Source of the DNA: Iamia sp. SCSIO 61187
Lineage (GTDB): Bacteria > Actinomycetota > Acidimicrobiia > Acidimicrobiales > Iamiaceae
Direction of reading: 5' to 3'
Assembly (NCBI RefSeq): GCF_019443745.1
Contig: NZ_CP050948.1
Span: 1,860,001 to 1,924,000, forward strand
DNA: 64,000 nt
Positions 7,871-15,881 of the stretch are shown one piece after another. The position numbers and the translations under genes were made by a program. Below the pieces are notes generated by a model. The model was given only the letters and a program-made list of their open reading frames with translations, made no database searches and was not told where the DNA came from. Position 1 is the stretch's first letter. Each line of letters opens with the position of its first letter.

Positions 7871-8986
7871 TCAGCGGTCGGGCTTGGGCTCACGGGGGAG
7901 GCCGAGGACGCGCTCGCCGATGATGTTGCGCTGGATCTCGCTGGACCCGCCGGCGATCTTCATGCCGGGGGAGTAGAGGAAGCCGTCGGTGGGGCCGCCG
8001 GCGAGCATGCCGGCCGGGCCCGACAGGTCGACGGCGAGCCCGGCGGCGCCGAACTCGAGCTCGGTCCGCAGGAGCTTGGCCGCCGAGCCCGCACCCGGGC
8101 CGCCACCGGAGGCCACCAGCATCGACCGGAGCGCGTGCCCGCTCGCCAGGACCGACGCCAGCCGGTCGCGCTCGACCCCGCCACCGCTCGACTCGGCGAG
8201 CCGCGCCAACCGGGCCAGGCGCCGGTCGAGGCTGATCAGGCCGGATGCGTCGCTCGAGCCCCGCTCGTCGCCGAGGACGCCCATGGCGACGCCCCACCCG
8301 CCGTCGAGCGGCCCGAGGAGGGCGTCGCCGGGCACCTCGACCGAGTCCAGGAAGACCTCGGTGAACTCGGCGTCGCCGGTCATCTGCCGCAGCGGTCGCA
8401 CCTCGATGCCGGGCAGGCCCATGTCGAGGAGGAAGAACGAGATGCCGCGGTGCCCGGGGCCACCGGTGCGGGCCATGAGGATCCCCATCTCGGCCAGCTG
8501 CCCGTTGGAGCACCACGTCTTCTGCCCGGTGACGACGAACCCCTCCTCGGGCGTGCCCACCGCCGTGGTCCGCAGGGACGCCAGGTCCGAGCCGGCCTCG
8601 GGCTCGGAGAAGAGCTGGCACCAGAGGATGGCGCCCGAGGCGGTGCCCGGCAGCAGCGACGTCTTCTGCTCGTCGGTGCCGCTGCGGAGGATCGCCTCGC
8701 CGGCCAGGACGATGCCCTGGAGGTTGAGGTACGGGCTGACCTCGGCCCGGGCGCACTCCTCGGCCCAGACACCGGTGTGGGCGCGGCTCAGGCCCCGCCC
8801 ACCGCAGTCCTCGGGCCAGTGGAGGGCGGCGAAGCCGTGCTCGGCCATGTAGCGCTGCCAGCCCCGGGCCCGGTCGTGGAGGTCGGGGGGGAGGATGGCC
8901 CCGAAGGCCCGGCAGGCCAGGCCGTCGGCGACCGACGAGGCGATGAAGGCGGCGGCGTCGGCCCGGAAGCGATCCAGCTCGGTCAC
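7871..8986 (-). CDS. Acyl-CoA dehydrogenase family protein
   Basis: A 371-residue flavoprotein of the acyl-CoA dehydrogenase fold, using FAD to introduce an alpha-beta double bond into an acyl-CoA. Visible blocks are the N-terminal helical domain, the middle FAD/substrate strand LFSEPEAGSDLASLRT, WCSNGQ, and the C-terminal PGMKIAGGSSEIQRNIIGER. The GTG at 8986 is preceded by TACCAT (reverse strand, 8998-8993) with 6 nt spacing, so it looks leaderless. It shares a 68-bp divergent region with the luciferase-like gene and so the KstR-like site at 9031. Probably a FadE-type steroid or branched-lipid enzyme; exact substrate unknown. Confidence 0.88.
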   Translation of the reverse strand: MTELDRFRADAAAFIASSVADGLACRAFGAILPPDLHDRARGWQRYMAEHGFAALHWPEDCGGRGLSRAHTGVWAEECARAEVSPYLNLQGIVLAGEAILRSGTDEQKTSLLPGTASGAILWCQLFSEPEAGSDLASLRTTAVGTPEEGFVVTGQKTWCSNGQLAEMGILMARTGGPGHRGISFFLLDMGLPGIEVRPLRQMTGDAEFTEVFLDSVEVPGDALLGPLDGGWGVAMGVLGDERGSSDASGLISLDRRLARLARLAESSGGGVERDRLASVLASGHALRSMLVASGGGPGAGSAAKLLRTELEFGAAGLAVDLSGPAGMLAGGPTDGFLYSPGMKIAGGSSEIQRNIIGERVLGLPREPKPDR

Positions 8987-9030
8987 GGAGCGATGGTAGA
9001 GGGCGCTCGTCCGCCCCCGAGGCCAGAAAC

Positions 9031-9044
9031 GAGAACGCGTTACA
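9031..9044 (+). promoter_or_regulatory. KstR-like operator overlapping a -10 element
   Basis: GAGAACGCGTTACA fits TNNAACNNGTTNNA except the first base and contains the AACGCGTT palindrome. Its end overlaps TACAGT (9041-9046), a -10 that is 8 nt before ATG 9055. Binding here would block the luciferase-like promoter and possibly the divergent acyl-CoA dehydrogenase promoter. Confidence 0.65.
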
Positions 9045-9054
9045 GTCCGCGGCC

Positions 9055-10191
9055 ATGGAGTTCGGGATCTTCAACGGGATGTACACGCCGGCCTCGATGG
9101 TCGACGAGCACGGGGACGCGGCCGAGCACATCCGGCTCCAGCAGGAGCTGGAGTGGGTCCGGGCCGCCGACCGCTCCGGGTTCAAGTACCTGTGGGCGAC
9201 CGAGCACCACTTCCTCGAGGAGTACTCGCACCTGTCGGCCAACGAGGCCTTCCTCGGGTACTGCGCGGCGGCGACCGAGCGCATCCACATCGGCTCGGGC
9301 ATCTTCAACATCACCCCGCCGGTGAACCACCCGTTCCGCACCGCCGAGAAGGTCGCCATGCTCGACCACCTCTCGGGCGGGCGCTTCGAGCTGGGCATGG
9401 GGCGGGGCAGCTCGACCACCGAGCAGCAGGGCTTCGGCATCCCCGAGCCCGACCTCACCAAGGCCATGTTCGACGAGGTGCTGCCCCAGCTGGTCGAGAT
9501 GTGGAAGCCCGGCGTCTACCCGGCCTTCGACGGCCAGTTCTTCACCACGCCGGCGCGCAACGTGCTGCCCAAGCCGCTGACCCAGCCCCACCCGCCGCTG
9601 TGGGTGGCGGCCGGGAGCCCCCCCACCTTCGCCAAGGCGGCCCAGCTGGGCCTCGGCGTCCTCTGCTTCACCACCGGCACGTCGGACCAGCTGGCCCCGC
9701 TGATCGAGACGTACAAGAACACGATCGGGGACGCCGATCCCGTCGGCGGGTACGTCAACGACAACGTGATGGTGACCTCGTCGATGATCTGCCTGGAGGA
9801 CGGCGATCGGGCCCGCAAGGTGATGCTCGACGCCCGCGGGCACTACCACAAGAGCCTGCTGTTCCGGTACCTCGACACCTTCCCCAAGCCGGAGGGCACG
9901 CCGGTGTGGCCGGAGCTGTGCACGCCCTACACGCAGGCCGAGGTCGAGATGGCCGTGCAGATGGGCGAGTGGGCCATCGGCGACCCCGACGAGGTCAGCC
10001 GGGTCGTCCAGCGCTTCGAGGACGTCGGCGCCGACCAGATGACCTTCGGGATGCTCAGCCAGGAGACGCCGATCGCCATCGTGATCGAGGCCACCGAGCT
10101 CTTCGGCCGCGAGGTCATCCCCCGCTTCGACAAGGACCCCGAGCACCGCACCACCCGCCTCCGCCGCGAGCAGCTGGGCGCCAACGCCTGA
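9055..10191 (+). CDS. LLM class flavin-dependent oxidoreductase
   Basis: A 378-residue luciferase-like monooxygenase with the full TIM-barrel: start MEFGIFNGMYTPASM, WATEHHF, the IHIGSGIFNITPPVNHP strand and HLSGGRFELGMGRG, which are hallmark blocks. PPLWVAAGSPPTFAKAAQLG is the C-terminal signature also seen in the fragment at position 1. It uses FMNH2 or F420H2; the substrate is probably a lipid-pathway carbonyl or ring compound. Transcription appears leaderless from TACAGT at 9041, with the -10 inside a KstR-like site. Confidence 0.9.
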   Translation: MEFGIFNGMYTPASMVDEHGDAAEHIRLQQELEWVRAADRSGFKYLWATEHHFLEEYSHLSANEAFLGYCAAATERIHIGSGIFNITPPVNHPFRTAEKVAMLDHLSGGRFELGMGRGSSTTEQQGFGIPEPDLTKAMFDEVLPQLVEMWKPGVYPAFDGQFFTTPARNVLPKPLTQPHPPLWVAAGSPPTFAKAAQLGLGVLCFTTGTSDQLAPLIETYKNTIGDADPVGGYVNDNVMVTSSMICLEDGDRARKVMLDARGHYHKSLLFRYLDTFPKPEGTPVWPELCTPYTQAEVEMAVQMGEWAIGDPDEVSRVVQRFEDVGADQMTFGMLSQETPIAIVIEATELFGREVIPRFDKDPEHRTTRLRREQLGANA

Positions 10192-10226
10192 TCCCGCGAC
10201 CGGATCGCGGCGCCGGGTGCGCATCG

Positions 10227-10274
10227 GTTCTGTCGCGCTGAGCGGTCACCGATGACCGGCTGCCGCGACAGAAC
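10227..10274. repeat. 48-nt nested palindrome, subfamily A copy 1
   Basis: Outer stem GTTCTGTCGCG / CGCGACAGAAC (11 bp), inner stem CGGTCA / TGACCG around a CCGA loop, separated by 5-nt symmetrical internal loops. Identical to the copy at 10298. Ends and length match the distant copies at 55808-57122. Confidence 0.85.
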
Positions 10275-10297
10275 GGGTCACGCCCGACCCCGGATCG

Positions 10298-10345
10298 GTT
10301 CTGTCGCGCTGAGCGGTCACCGATGACCGGCTGCCGCGACAGAAC
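10298..10345. repeat. 48-nt nested palindrome, subfamily A copy 2
   Basis: Same sequence as copy 1, 71 bp further on; the identity extends to 54 bp (10294-10347). Confidence 0.85.
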
Positions 10346-10488
10346 GGGAGCGCTGGGGTCAGACCCAGTGGGCCCGGCGGGAACCCCAGCAGCGGCCGTG
10401 CGTGACGGGGCGCTCGGAATCCATGGCGCCACCTTACGCCCGATCCATAACAGTGTCATCCCCTCTGGGGAGATCTGACCCCCTCAAG

Positions 10489-10502
10489 TAGAACGCGTTA
10501 CA
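10489..10502 (+). promoter_or_regulatory. KstR-like operator, exact match to TNNAACNNGTTNNA
   Basis: TAGAACGCGTTACA satisfies every fixed position of the KstR consensus. The -10 TACAGT (10499-10504) overlaps it and lies 8 nt before the GTG at 10513. A CTGACC at 10475-10480 could be the -35 (18-nt spacing). Confidence 0.7.
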
Positions 10503-10512
10503 GTTCGCGCTC

Positions 10513-11970
10513 GTGACGATCAGCCCTGACCACGACTACCGGCTGCTCATCGGCGGGGAGTGGGTGAGCGCCAGCGGCGGCTACGAGGTCCGCAACCCGG
10601 CCACCGAGCAGGTCGTCGGCGTGGCCCCGAACGCCAGCGTCGCCGAGGCCGAGGCCGCCTGCGCCGCCGCCCGCACCGCCCAGAAGGGGTGGGCCGCGAC
10701 CCCGATGGCCGAGCGCTGTGCCCTGCTGGCCCGGGTCGCCGACATCATGGACGCCCAGCGCGACGAGCTGCTGCCCGTCGTCCAGGCCGAGACCGGCGCC
10801 ACCATGCGCACGGCCAAGACGATGCAGGTCGGCCAGGCCGGTGCCCGGTTCCGCTACTACGCCCGACCCGTCGACAACCTGGTCCCCCTCCCGCCCGCGG
10901 TCATGCCCACGACGGCCCTCGCCCCCGGCGGGATCGTCGGCGCCGTCGAGCACCGGGCCCCGGTCGGCGTGGTGGCCTGCTTCGCCGCCTACAACGTCCC
11001 GATCACCAACATGGCCGGCAAGATCGCCCCCGCCCTGGCCATGGGCAACACCGTCGTCGTCAAGCCGCCGGTGCAGGACCCGCTGGGCACGATCCTCCTG
11101 GCCCGGGCCTTCGAGGAGGCCGGGTTCCCGGCGGGCGTCGTCAACGTCGTGGTCGCCGACACCGTCGAGGCGGCCGAGGCCATCACCACGTCGCCGGACG
11201 TCGACATGATCTCCTTCACCGGGTCGACCGCCGTCGGGTGTCGCATCGCCGAGGTGGCCGGCCGCTCGATGAAGCGCCTGCTGCTGGAGCTGGGCGGCAA
11301 GGGCGCGGCCATCGTCTTCGACGACGCCGACGTCAAGACCGTCGTCGCCAACGTGTCGAGCACCTGGACCTTCCACTCCGGGCAGATCTGCACCTCGCCC
11401 ACCCGCCTGCTGGTGCACCGCTCGAAGTACGACGAGGTCGTGGCCAAGATGGCGGGGATGGCCGGGCACCTCAAGGTCGGCGACCCGCTCGAGCGCGACA
11501 CCGTCCTGGGGCCGGTCATCACCGGCGCCCACCGCGACCGGGTCGAGGGGTACGTGCGGTCCGCCATCGACGAGGGCGCCAACGCCGTCGCCGGCGGCGA
11601 CCGCCCCGACCTCGACACCGGCTTCTACGTCGCCCCCACCCTCCTGGCCGACGCCACCAACGACATGAAGGCGTCCCGCGAGGAGATCTTCGGCCCGGTC
11701 ATCGTGGCCATGCCCTTCGACGACGACGACGAGGCCGTCGCCATCGCCAACGACAGCCCCTACGGCCTGTTCTCCTACGTCTTCGGCGGCGACACCGGCC
11801 GGGCCATGCACGTGGCCAAGCAGCTCGAGTGCGGCAACGTCGGCATCAACACCCTGCAACGCAACCACGAGGCCGCCTTCGGCGGGTTCAAGTACTCCGG
11901 CGTCGGCCGCGACGGAGGCCAGTGGGGCCTCCACGCCTACTCCGAGATGCAGTCGATACTTTGGTCGTGA
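10513..11970 (+). CDS. Aldehyde dehydrogenase family protein
   Basis: A 485-residue NAD(P)+-dependent aldehyde dehydrogenase, oxidising an aldehyde to an acid. Catalytic Glu259 lies in LLELGGKG and catalytic Cys293 in GQICTSPTR. The Rossmann stretch ISFTGSTAVG and C-terminal FGGFKYSGVGRDGG are typical. GTG 10513 begins MTISPDHDYRLLIGGEWV, the normal family N-terminus, and is supported by the leaderless -10. It is followed 193 nt later by an alcohol dehydrogenase; the pair could convert an alcohol to an acid via an aldehyde. Regulation by a KstR-like repressor is inferred. Confidence 0.92.
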   Translation: MTISPDHDYRLLIGGEWVSASGGYEVRNPATEQVVGVAPNASVAEAEAACAAARTAQKGWAATPMAERCALLARVADIMDAQRDELLPVVQAETGATMRTAKTMQVGQAGARFRYYARPVDNLVPLPPAVMPTTALAPGGIVGAVEHRAPVGVVACFAAYNVPITNMAGKIAPALAMGNTVVVKPPVQDPLGTILLARAFEEAGFPAGVVNVVVADTVEAAEAITTSPDVDMISFTGSTAVGCRIAEVAGRSMKRLLLELGGKGAAIVFDDADVKTVVANVSSTWTFHSGQICTSPTRLLVHRSKYDEVVAKMAGMAGHLKVGDPLERDTVLGPVITGAHRDRVEGYVRSAIDEGANAVAGGDRPDLDTGFYVAPTLLADATNDMKASREEIFGPVIVAMPFDDDDEAVAIANDSPYGLFSYVFGGDTGRAMHVAKQLECGNVGINTLQRNHEAAFGGFKYSGVGRDGGQWGLHAYSEMQSILWS

Positions 11971-12079
11971 TCACTCGCTCGCTGGCGCTCGCTCCGTTCA
12001 CACGAGCTGAAGGTGCTCGCTGCGCTCGCGCTGAGAGCCCCAGCCGACGACGCCTCGTTCCTCGGCGCCGATCGGCTTC

Positions 12080-12100
12080 GTGTGGGGGCAACCCCCACAC
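12080..12100. repeat. 9-bp-stem hairpin upstream of alcohol dehydrogenase
   Basis: GTGTGGGGG (12080-12088) and CCCCCACAC (12092-12100) around CAA. It lies 63 nt upstream of the ADH start in a 193-bp gap. It could attenuate or stabilise the transcript; there is no T-run to make it a classical terminator. Confidence 0.5.
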
Positions 12101-12163
12101 CCCCAGCGGCTGCGCCGGGCCGCAGATCGTCGAGATGCCAACGTCATACGAAGGGAAGTTCTG

Positions 12164-13231
12164 ATGCGAGGGATCGTGTGGACAGGGGAGCTGGAGGTGC
12201 GGGACGACGTGGAGGTGCGCGACGTCCGGCCCGACGAGGTGCGGGTGCGCATCCACAACGCCGGGCTGTGCCACAGCGACGTGTCGGTGGTCGACGGGAC
12301 CATCCCGTTCCCGACACCGGTGGTGCTGGGCCACGAGGGCGCCGGCGTCGTCGAGCAGGTCGGTGACGCCGTCAGCTCGGTGAAGGTCGGCGATCACGTC
12401 GTCCTCACCACCATGGGCTTCTGCGGCCGCTGCTCGGCCTGCTCCCGTGGGCTCCCCTCGCACTGCAAGAAGGGGGCGGGCAAGCTGCGGGCCCCGTTCA
12501 CGGTCGGGGGCGAGAAGGCCTTCCAGTTCGCCAACGCCGGCGTGTTCGCCGAGACGACGGTCGTCCAGGAGAACCAGGCCATCGTCATCGACTCCGACGT
12601 GCCCCTCAGCTCGGCCTGCCTCATCGGGTGCGCCGTGGTGACCGGCACCGGCGCCGTCCTCAACCGGGCCAAGCCGACGCACGGAGAGAGCGCCGTGGTG
12701 ATCGGCGTCGGGGGCATCGGCCTCAACGTGCTCCAGGGCCTGCGCCTGAGCGACGCCGGGCCGATCATCGCCGTCGACGCCAACCCGGCCAAGGAGGAGG
12801 CGGCCCGCCTGTTCGGGGCGACCCACTTCATCGCCGCCGGACCCGACGTCGACACCGTCGCCGCCGTGAAGGAGATCTGCCCGACCGGGGTCGACCACGC
12901 CTTCGAGTGCGTCGGCCACCCCGCCCTGATCCGCACCGCCATCGACCTCCTCGACTGGGGCGGCCAGTGCATCCTGCTGGGCGTGCCCAAGATCGGCACC
13001 GAGGCCAGCTTCGTCGTCAACTCGCTCTACAACGACAAGTCGATCATGGGCTGCCGCTACGGCACGGTGCGACCGCACCACGACATCCCCCTGTTCGTCG
13101 AGCTCTACAAGAGCGGCAGGCTGCTGCTCGACGAGCTGGTGTCGGCGACGTACCCCCTCGACGGCGTGCACGACGCCCTGACCGCCATGCACGACGGCAA
13201 GGTCAACCGGGCCGTCCTCGAGCTGGCCTGA
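12164..13231 (+). CDS. Zinc-dependent alcohol dehydrogenase (class III-like MDR family)
   Basis: A 355-residue medium-chain dehydrogenase. The catalytic zinc ligand region is GLCHSD (Cys36), with GHEGAG after it. The structural zinc lobe CGRCSACSRGLPSHC holds four cysteines. The cofactor motif is VIGVGGIGLNVLQG. ATG 12164 has AAGGGAAG at 12151-12158 as ribosome site. It interconverts an alcohol and aldehyde with NAD(H); the preceding aldehyde dehydrogenase and following cyclase-family hydrolase suggest one catabolic unit. Upstream sequence 11971-12163 is repetitive (CTCGCT-rich) and shows no gene. Confidence 0.9.
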   Translation: MRGIVWTGELEVRDDVEVRDVRPDEVRVRIHNAGLCHSDVSVVDGTIPFPTPVVLGHEGAGVVEQVGDAVSSVKVGDHVVLTTMGFCGRCSACSRGLPSHCKKGAGKLRAPFTVGGEKAFQFANAGVFAETTVVQENQAIVIDSDVPLSSACLIGCAVVTGTGAVLNRAKPTHGESAVVIGVGGIGLNVLQGLRLSDAGPIIAVDANPAKEEAARLFGATHFIAAGPDVDTVAAVKEICPTGVDHAFECVGHPALIRTAIDLLDWGGQCILLGVPKIGTEASFVVNSLYNDKSIMGCRYGTVRPHHDIPLFVELYKSGRLLLDELVSATYPLDGVHDALTAMHDGKVNRAVLELA

Positions 13232-13233
13232 GC

Positions 13234-14211
13234 GTGTCGGCGCCCGTCCCGTCGTCGACGCTGCCCGCCCACCTGGAGGAGGTCCGGGCCCGAGTCACCA
13301 ACTGGGGGCGCTGGGGCGACGACGACCAGCGGGGGTGCGGCAACCTCCTGGACGACGCCGCCGCCCGCCGGGGCGCGGCCTGCGTCCGGACGGGGGAGCG
13401 GCTCAGCCTCGCCCTCGACCTGGGCCCCGACAGCCCCCAGGTGGGCCAGCCCCCGCACCGCCTCAACCCCGAGCTGACCATGGAGGCGATCAACGAGCGG
13501 GACCCGCTCGTGCCCGGGGTGTGGGCCAGCTCCGACGACACGGTCCGGATGAGCACCTGCGCGGCCACGCACCTCGACACCCTCGCCCACGTCTCCTACG
13601 ACGGCCTGCTCTGGAACGGCTTCCCGGCGTCGTCGATCACCCCCGATGGCGGTGCCCGGTACTGCGGGGCGTCGACGCTGACGCCGATCGTGACCCGCGG
13701 CGTCGTGATCGACATCGCCCGCCTTCGGGGGGCCGAGGCCCTCGACGAGGTCGAGCCCGGCTACGCCATCACCGGCGACGACCTGGCCGAGGCCTACGAC
13801 GCCGCCGGGCTCGCCCCCGAGCCCGGCGACGCCCTCCTCGTCCGCACCGGCGACGTCCGCCACCTCCACGCCGGCCGCCGCGAGCGCTACGCCAAGGGCG
13901 ACGAGTTCCGCTTCCCCGGGCCGTCGCTGCACTCGGTCGAGTGGGTGCGTCAGCACGACATCGCGGTGATGGTCACCGACACCTACGCCTTCGAGGCCTT
14001 CCCGCCACCGGCCCCGGACTGGTCCGACACCCTCTGCGTGCACATGCTCCAGATCCGCGACATGGGCCTGCTCCAGGGCCAGAACTGGGACATGGAGGCC
14101 CTCGCCGCCCGCTGCGCCGACGCCGGCCGCTGGGACGTCCTCCTCCTCGCCGCCCCCGAGCCCATCGTCGGGGCCACCAGCGCCCCCGTCGCCCCGGTGG
14201 CGGTGCTGTAG
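13234..14211 (+). CDS. Cyclase family protein (kynurenine formamidase-like)
   Basis: A 325-residue metal-dependent hydrolase of the cyclase superfamily. THLDTLAHVSYDG is the metal-binding HxDxxxH-type signature (CAATHLDTLAH), and the region GDALLVRTGDV is the second conserved strand. GTG 13234 lies 3 nt after the ADH stop, so the genes are co-translated. Relatives hydrolyse formamides, cyclic amides or lactones; here a ring-opening hydrolysis in a catabolic route is plausible but unproved. Long open sequence upstream of 13234 in this frame is only the shadow of ADH. Confidence 0.82.
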   Translation: MSAPVPSSTLPAHLEEVRARVTNWGRWGDDDQRGCGNLLDDAAARRGAACVRTGERLSLALDLGPDSPQVGQPPHRLNPELTMEAINERDPLVPGVWASSDDTVRMSTCAATHLDTLAHVSYDGLLWNGFPASSITPDGGARYCGASTLTPIVTRGVVIDIARLRGAEALDEVEPGYAITGDDLAEAYDAAGLAPEPGDALLVRTGDVRHLHAGRRERYAKGDEFRFPGPSLHSVEWVRQHDIAVMVTDTYAFEAFPPPAPDWSDTLCVHMLQIRDMGLLQGQNWDMEALAARCADAGRWDVLLLAAPEPIVGATSAPVAPVAVL

Positions 14212-14288
14212 GCCCTGGGGCACGGCGGCGGACCACGACCTGCCCGCCGCCTCGTCGGCCTCCGGCGCCCGAACGGGCCTCGATCACC

Positions 14289-14307
14289 TAGCCTGACGAC
14301 CCGTCAG
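14289..14307 (+). promoter_or_regulatory. -10 element with CTGACGNNNCGTCAG operator, copy 2
   Basis: TAGCCT (14289-14294) runs into CTGACGACCCGTCAG (14293-14307). Transcription would begin inside the palindrome, so a bound protein would repress. A GGAGG site at 14323-14327 serves ATG 14332. Confidence 0.6.
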
Positions 14308-14331
14308 ATCAGGACCACGCACGGAGGATCG

Positions 14332-15879
14332 ATGCTCGAGGGACGGAACCTGTGGGAGCTGGTCGAGGCCCGGGCGGAGGCGACGCCCGACGCGGTCATG
14401 ACCATCGACGAGTCGGGGCAGTCCGTCACCTTCGGCGCGTACAAGGCCTCGGCCGAGACCGTCGCCGCCGGGCTCGTCGCCGAGGGCGTGGGTGAGGGCG
14501 ACGTGGTGTCGTGGGTCCTGCCCACCTGGCACGGGTCGCTCGTCCTCATCGCCGCCCTGTGCCGCATCGGGGCGGTGCAGAACCCGATCATCCCCATCTA
14601 CCGCGACCGCGAGGTCGGCTTCGTCACCCGCCAGGCGCAGTCGTCGATGCTCATCGTCCCGGGGGAGTGGCGGGGCTTCGACTACACGGCCATGGCCGAG
14701 CGCATCGCCGAGGAGTCCCCGAACCCGCCGAAGGTCCTCGTCACCGCCAGCACGCTGCCCGACGGCGACCCCGCCAGCCTGCCGCCGGCCCCCACCCCGC
14801 CGGCCACCCGCGCCGACGAGCCGGCCACCTGGCTCTTCTACACGTCGGGCACCACCGCCGACCCCAAGGGCGCCCGCCACAGCGACGGCGACCTCATCGT
14901 CACCGCCCGGGGCATGTGCGACCGTATGCTGTGCCGGGAGGGCGACCGCAACCTGATGGCGTTCCCGGTGACCCACATCGCCGGCCCCATCTGGCTGGCG
15001 TCGAGCCTGATGTACGGGCTCACCAACGTCATCACCGAGGCCTTCGACCCGAAGGCCACGCCCGAGCTGGCGGCGAAGGCCGACGTGACCCTGGCCGGGT
15101 CGGCGACGTTCTTCCACATGGCGTACCTGGCCGCCCAGCGGGCCGCCCCCGAAGGGGTGCGGATCTTCCCCAGCCTCCGCCTGTGCCCGGGCGGCGGGGC
15201 GCCCAAGCCACCCGCGCTCCACAAGGAGATCCAGGACGAGCTGGGCGGGCTCGGCATCGTGTCCGGGTGGGGCCTGACCGAGGCCCCCATCCTCACCATG
15301 GGCTCGGCGCTCGACCCCGACGACAAGCTGGCCACTACCGAGGGCCGGCCCATGCCCGGCGTGCTGCTCCGGACGGTCTCGCTCGACGGGGTCGTGACCG
15401 GCCCGGGCGAGGAGGGCGAGCTGCGGGCCAAGGCGCCCCAGATGATGCGGGGGTACCTCGACGGCTCGCTCGACGCCGATGCCTTCGACGAGGACGGCTG
15501 GTTCCGCACCGGGGACCTCGGCGTGATCGACGAGGACGGGTACGTCCGCATCACCGGCCGGGTCAAGGACGTCATCATCCGCAAGGGCGAGAACGTCTCC
15601 GCCGCCGAGGTCGAGAACCTGCTCTACGAGCACCCCAAGGTCACCGACGTGGCCGTGATCGGGATCCCCGACGCCGACCGGGGGGAGATGGTGTGCGCCG
15701 TCGTCGCCGGACCCGAGGGCGGGGAGCCGCTGACCTTCGACGAGATGGTCGCCCACCTCAAGGCGGCCGGGCTGCGCACCCAGGCCCTGCCCGAGCGGCT
15801 CGAGGTCGTCGACGCCATCCCCCGCAACGCCAGCGGCAAGATCCCCAAGCACGAGCTCCGCAAGACCTACAGCGCCTGA
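14332..15879 (+). CDS. Acyl-CoA synthetase / AMP-dependent ligase
   Basis: A 515-residue ANL-superfamily enzyme that activates a carboxylic acid to its CoA thioester with ATP. Core motifs are YTSGTTADPKGARHS (P-loop A3, near residue 170), GWGLTEAP (A5), WFRTGDLGVIDEDGY (A7) and the C-terminal lysine in NASGKIPKHELR (A10). It is most like medium-chain or cyclohexanecarboxylate-CoA ligases. The promoter carries the CTGACG palindrome, linking it to the amidohydrolase and the SDR at 19240. Substrate is not readable from sequence. Confidence 0.9.
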   Translation: MLEGRNLWELVEARAEATPDAVMTIDESGQSVTFGAYKASAETVAAGLVAEGVGEGDVVSWVLPTWHGSLVLIAALCRIGAVQNPIIPIYRDREVGFVTRQAQSSMLIVPGEWRGFDYTAMAERIAEESPNPPKVLVTASTLPDGDPASLPPAPTPPATRADEPATWLFYTSGTTADPKGARHSDGDLIVTARGMCDRMLCREGDRNLMAFPVTHIAGPIWLASSLMYGLTNVITEAFDPKATPELAAKADVTLAGSATFFHMAYLAAQRAAPEGVRIFPSLRLCPGGGAPKPPALHKEIQDELGGLGIVSGWGLTEAPILTMGSALDPDDKLATTEGRPMPGVLLRTVSLDGVVTGPGEEGELRAKAPQMMRGYLDGSLDADAFDEDGWFRTGDLGVIDEDGYVRITGRVKDVIIRKGENVSAAEVENLLYEHPKVTDVAVIGIPDADRGEMVCAVVAGPEGGEPLTFDEMVAHLKAAGLRTQALPERLEVVDAIPRNASGKIPKHELRKTYSA

Positions 15880-15881
15880 CG

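Larger units (their letters stand above)
10192..10512. other. 321-bp intergenic region with hairpins and the ALDH promoter
   Basis: No gene is seen here. It holds two identical 54-bp direct repeats (10223-10276 and 10294-10347), each centred on a 48-nt nested palindrome. A further hairpin follows with stem GCTGGGGT (10352-10359) / ACCCCAGC (10383-10390). The KstR-like promoter of the aldehyde dehydrogenase closes the region. Confidence 0.7.

Noticed and set aside
10352-10390. tRNA-like structure in the gap before the aldehyde dehydrogenase
   Set aside because: It has only an 8-bp stem and a small inner pairing; no anticodon or T-arm consensus.
12080-12100. Rho-independent terminator for the aldehyde dehydrogenase
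   Set aside because: The stem is strong, but no T-rich tract follows and it lies more than 100 nt after the stop codon.
11971-12163. Possible coding continuation between ALDH and ADH
   Set aside because: CTCGCT-rich, biased and with no ribosome site until the one serving ATG 12164.
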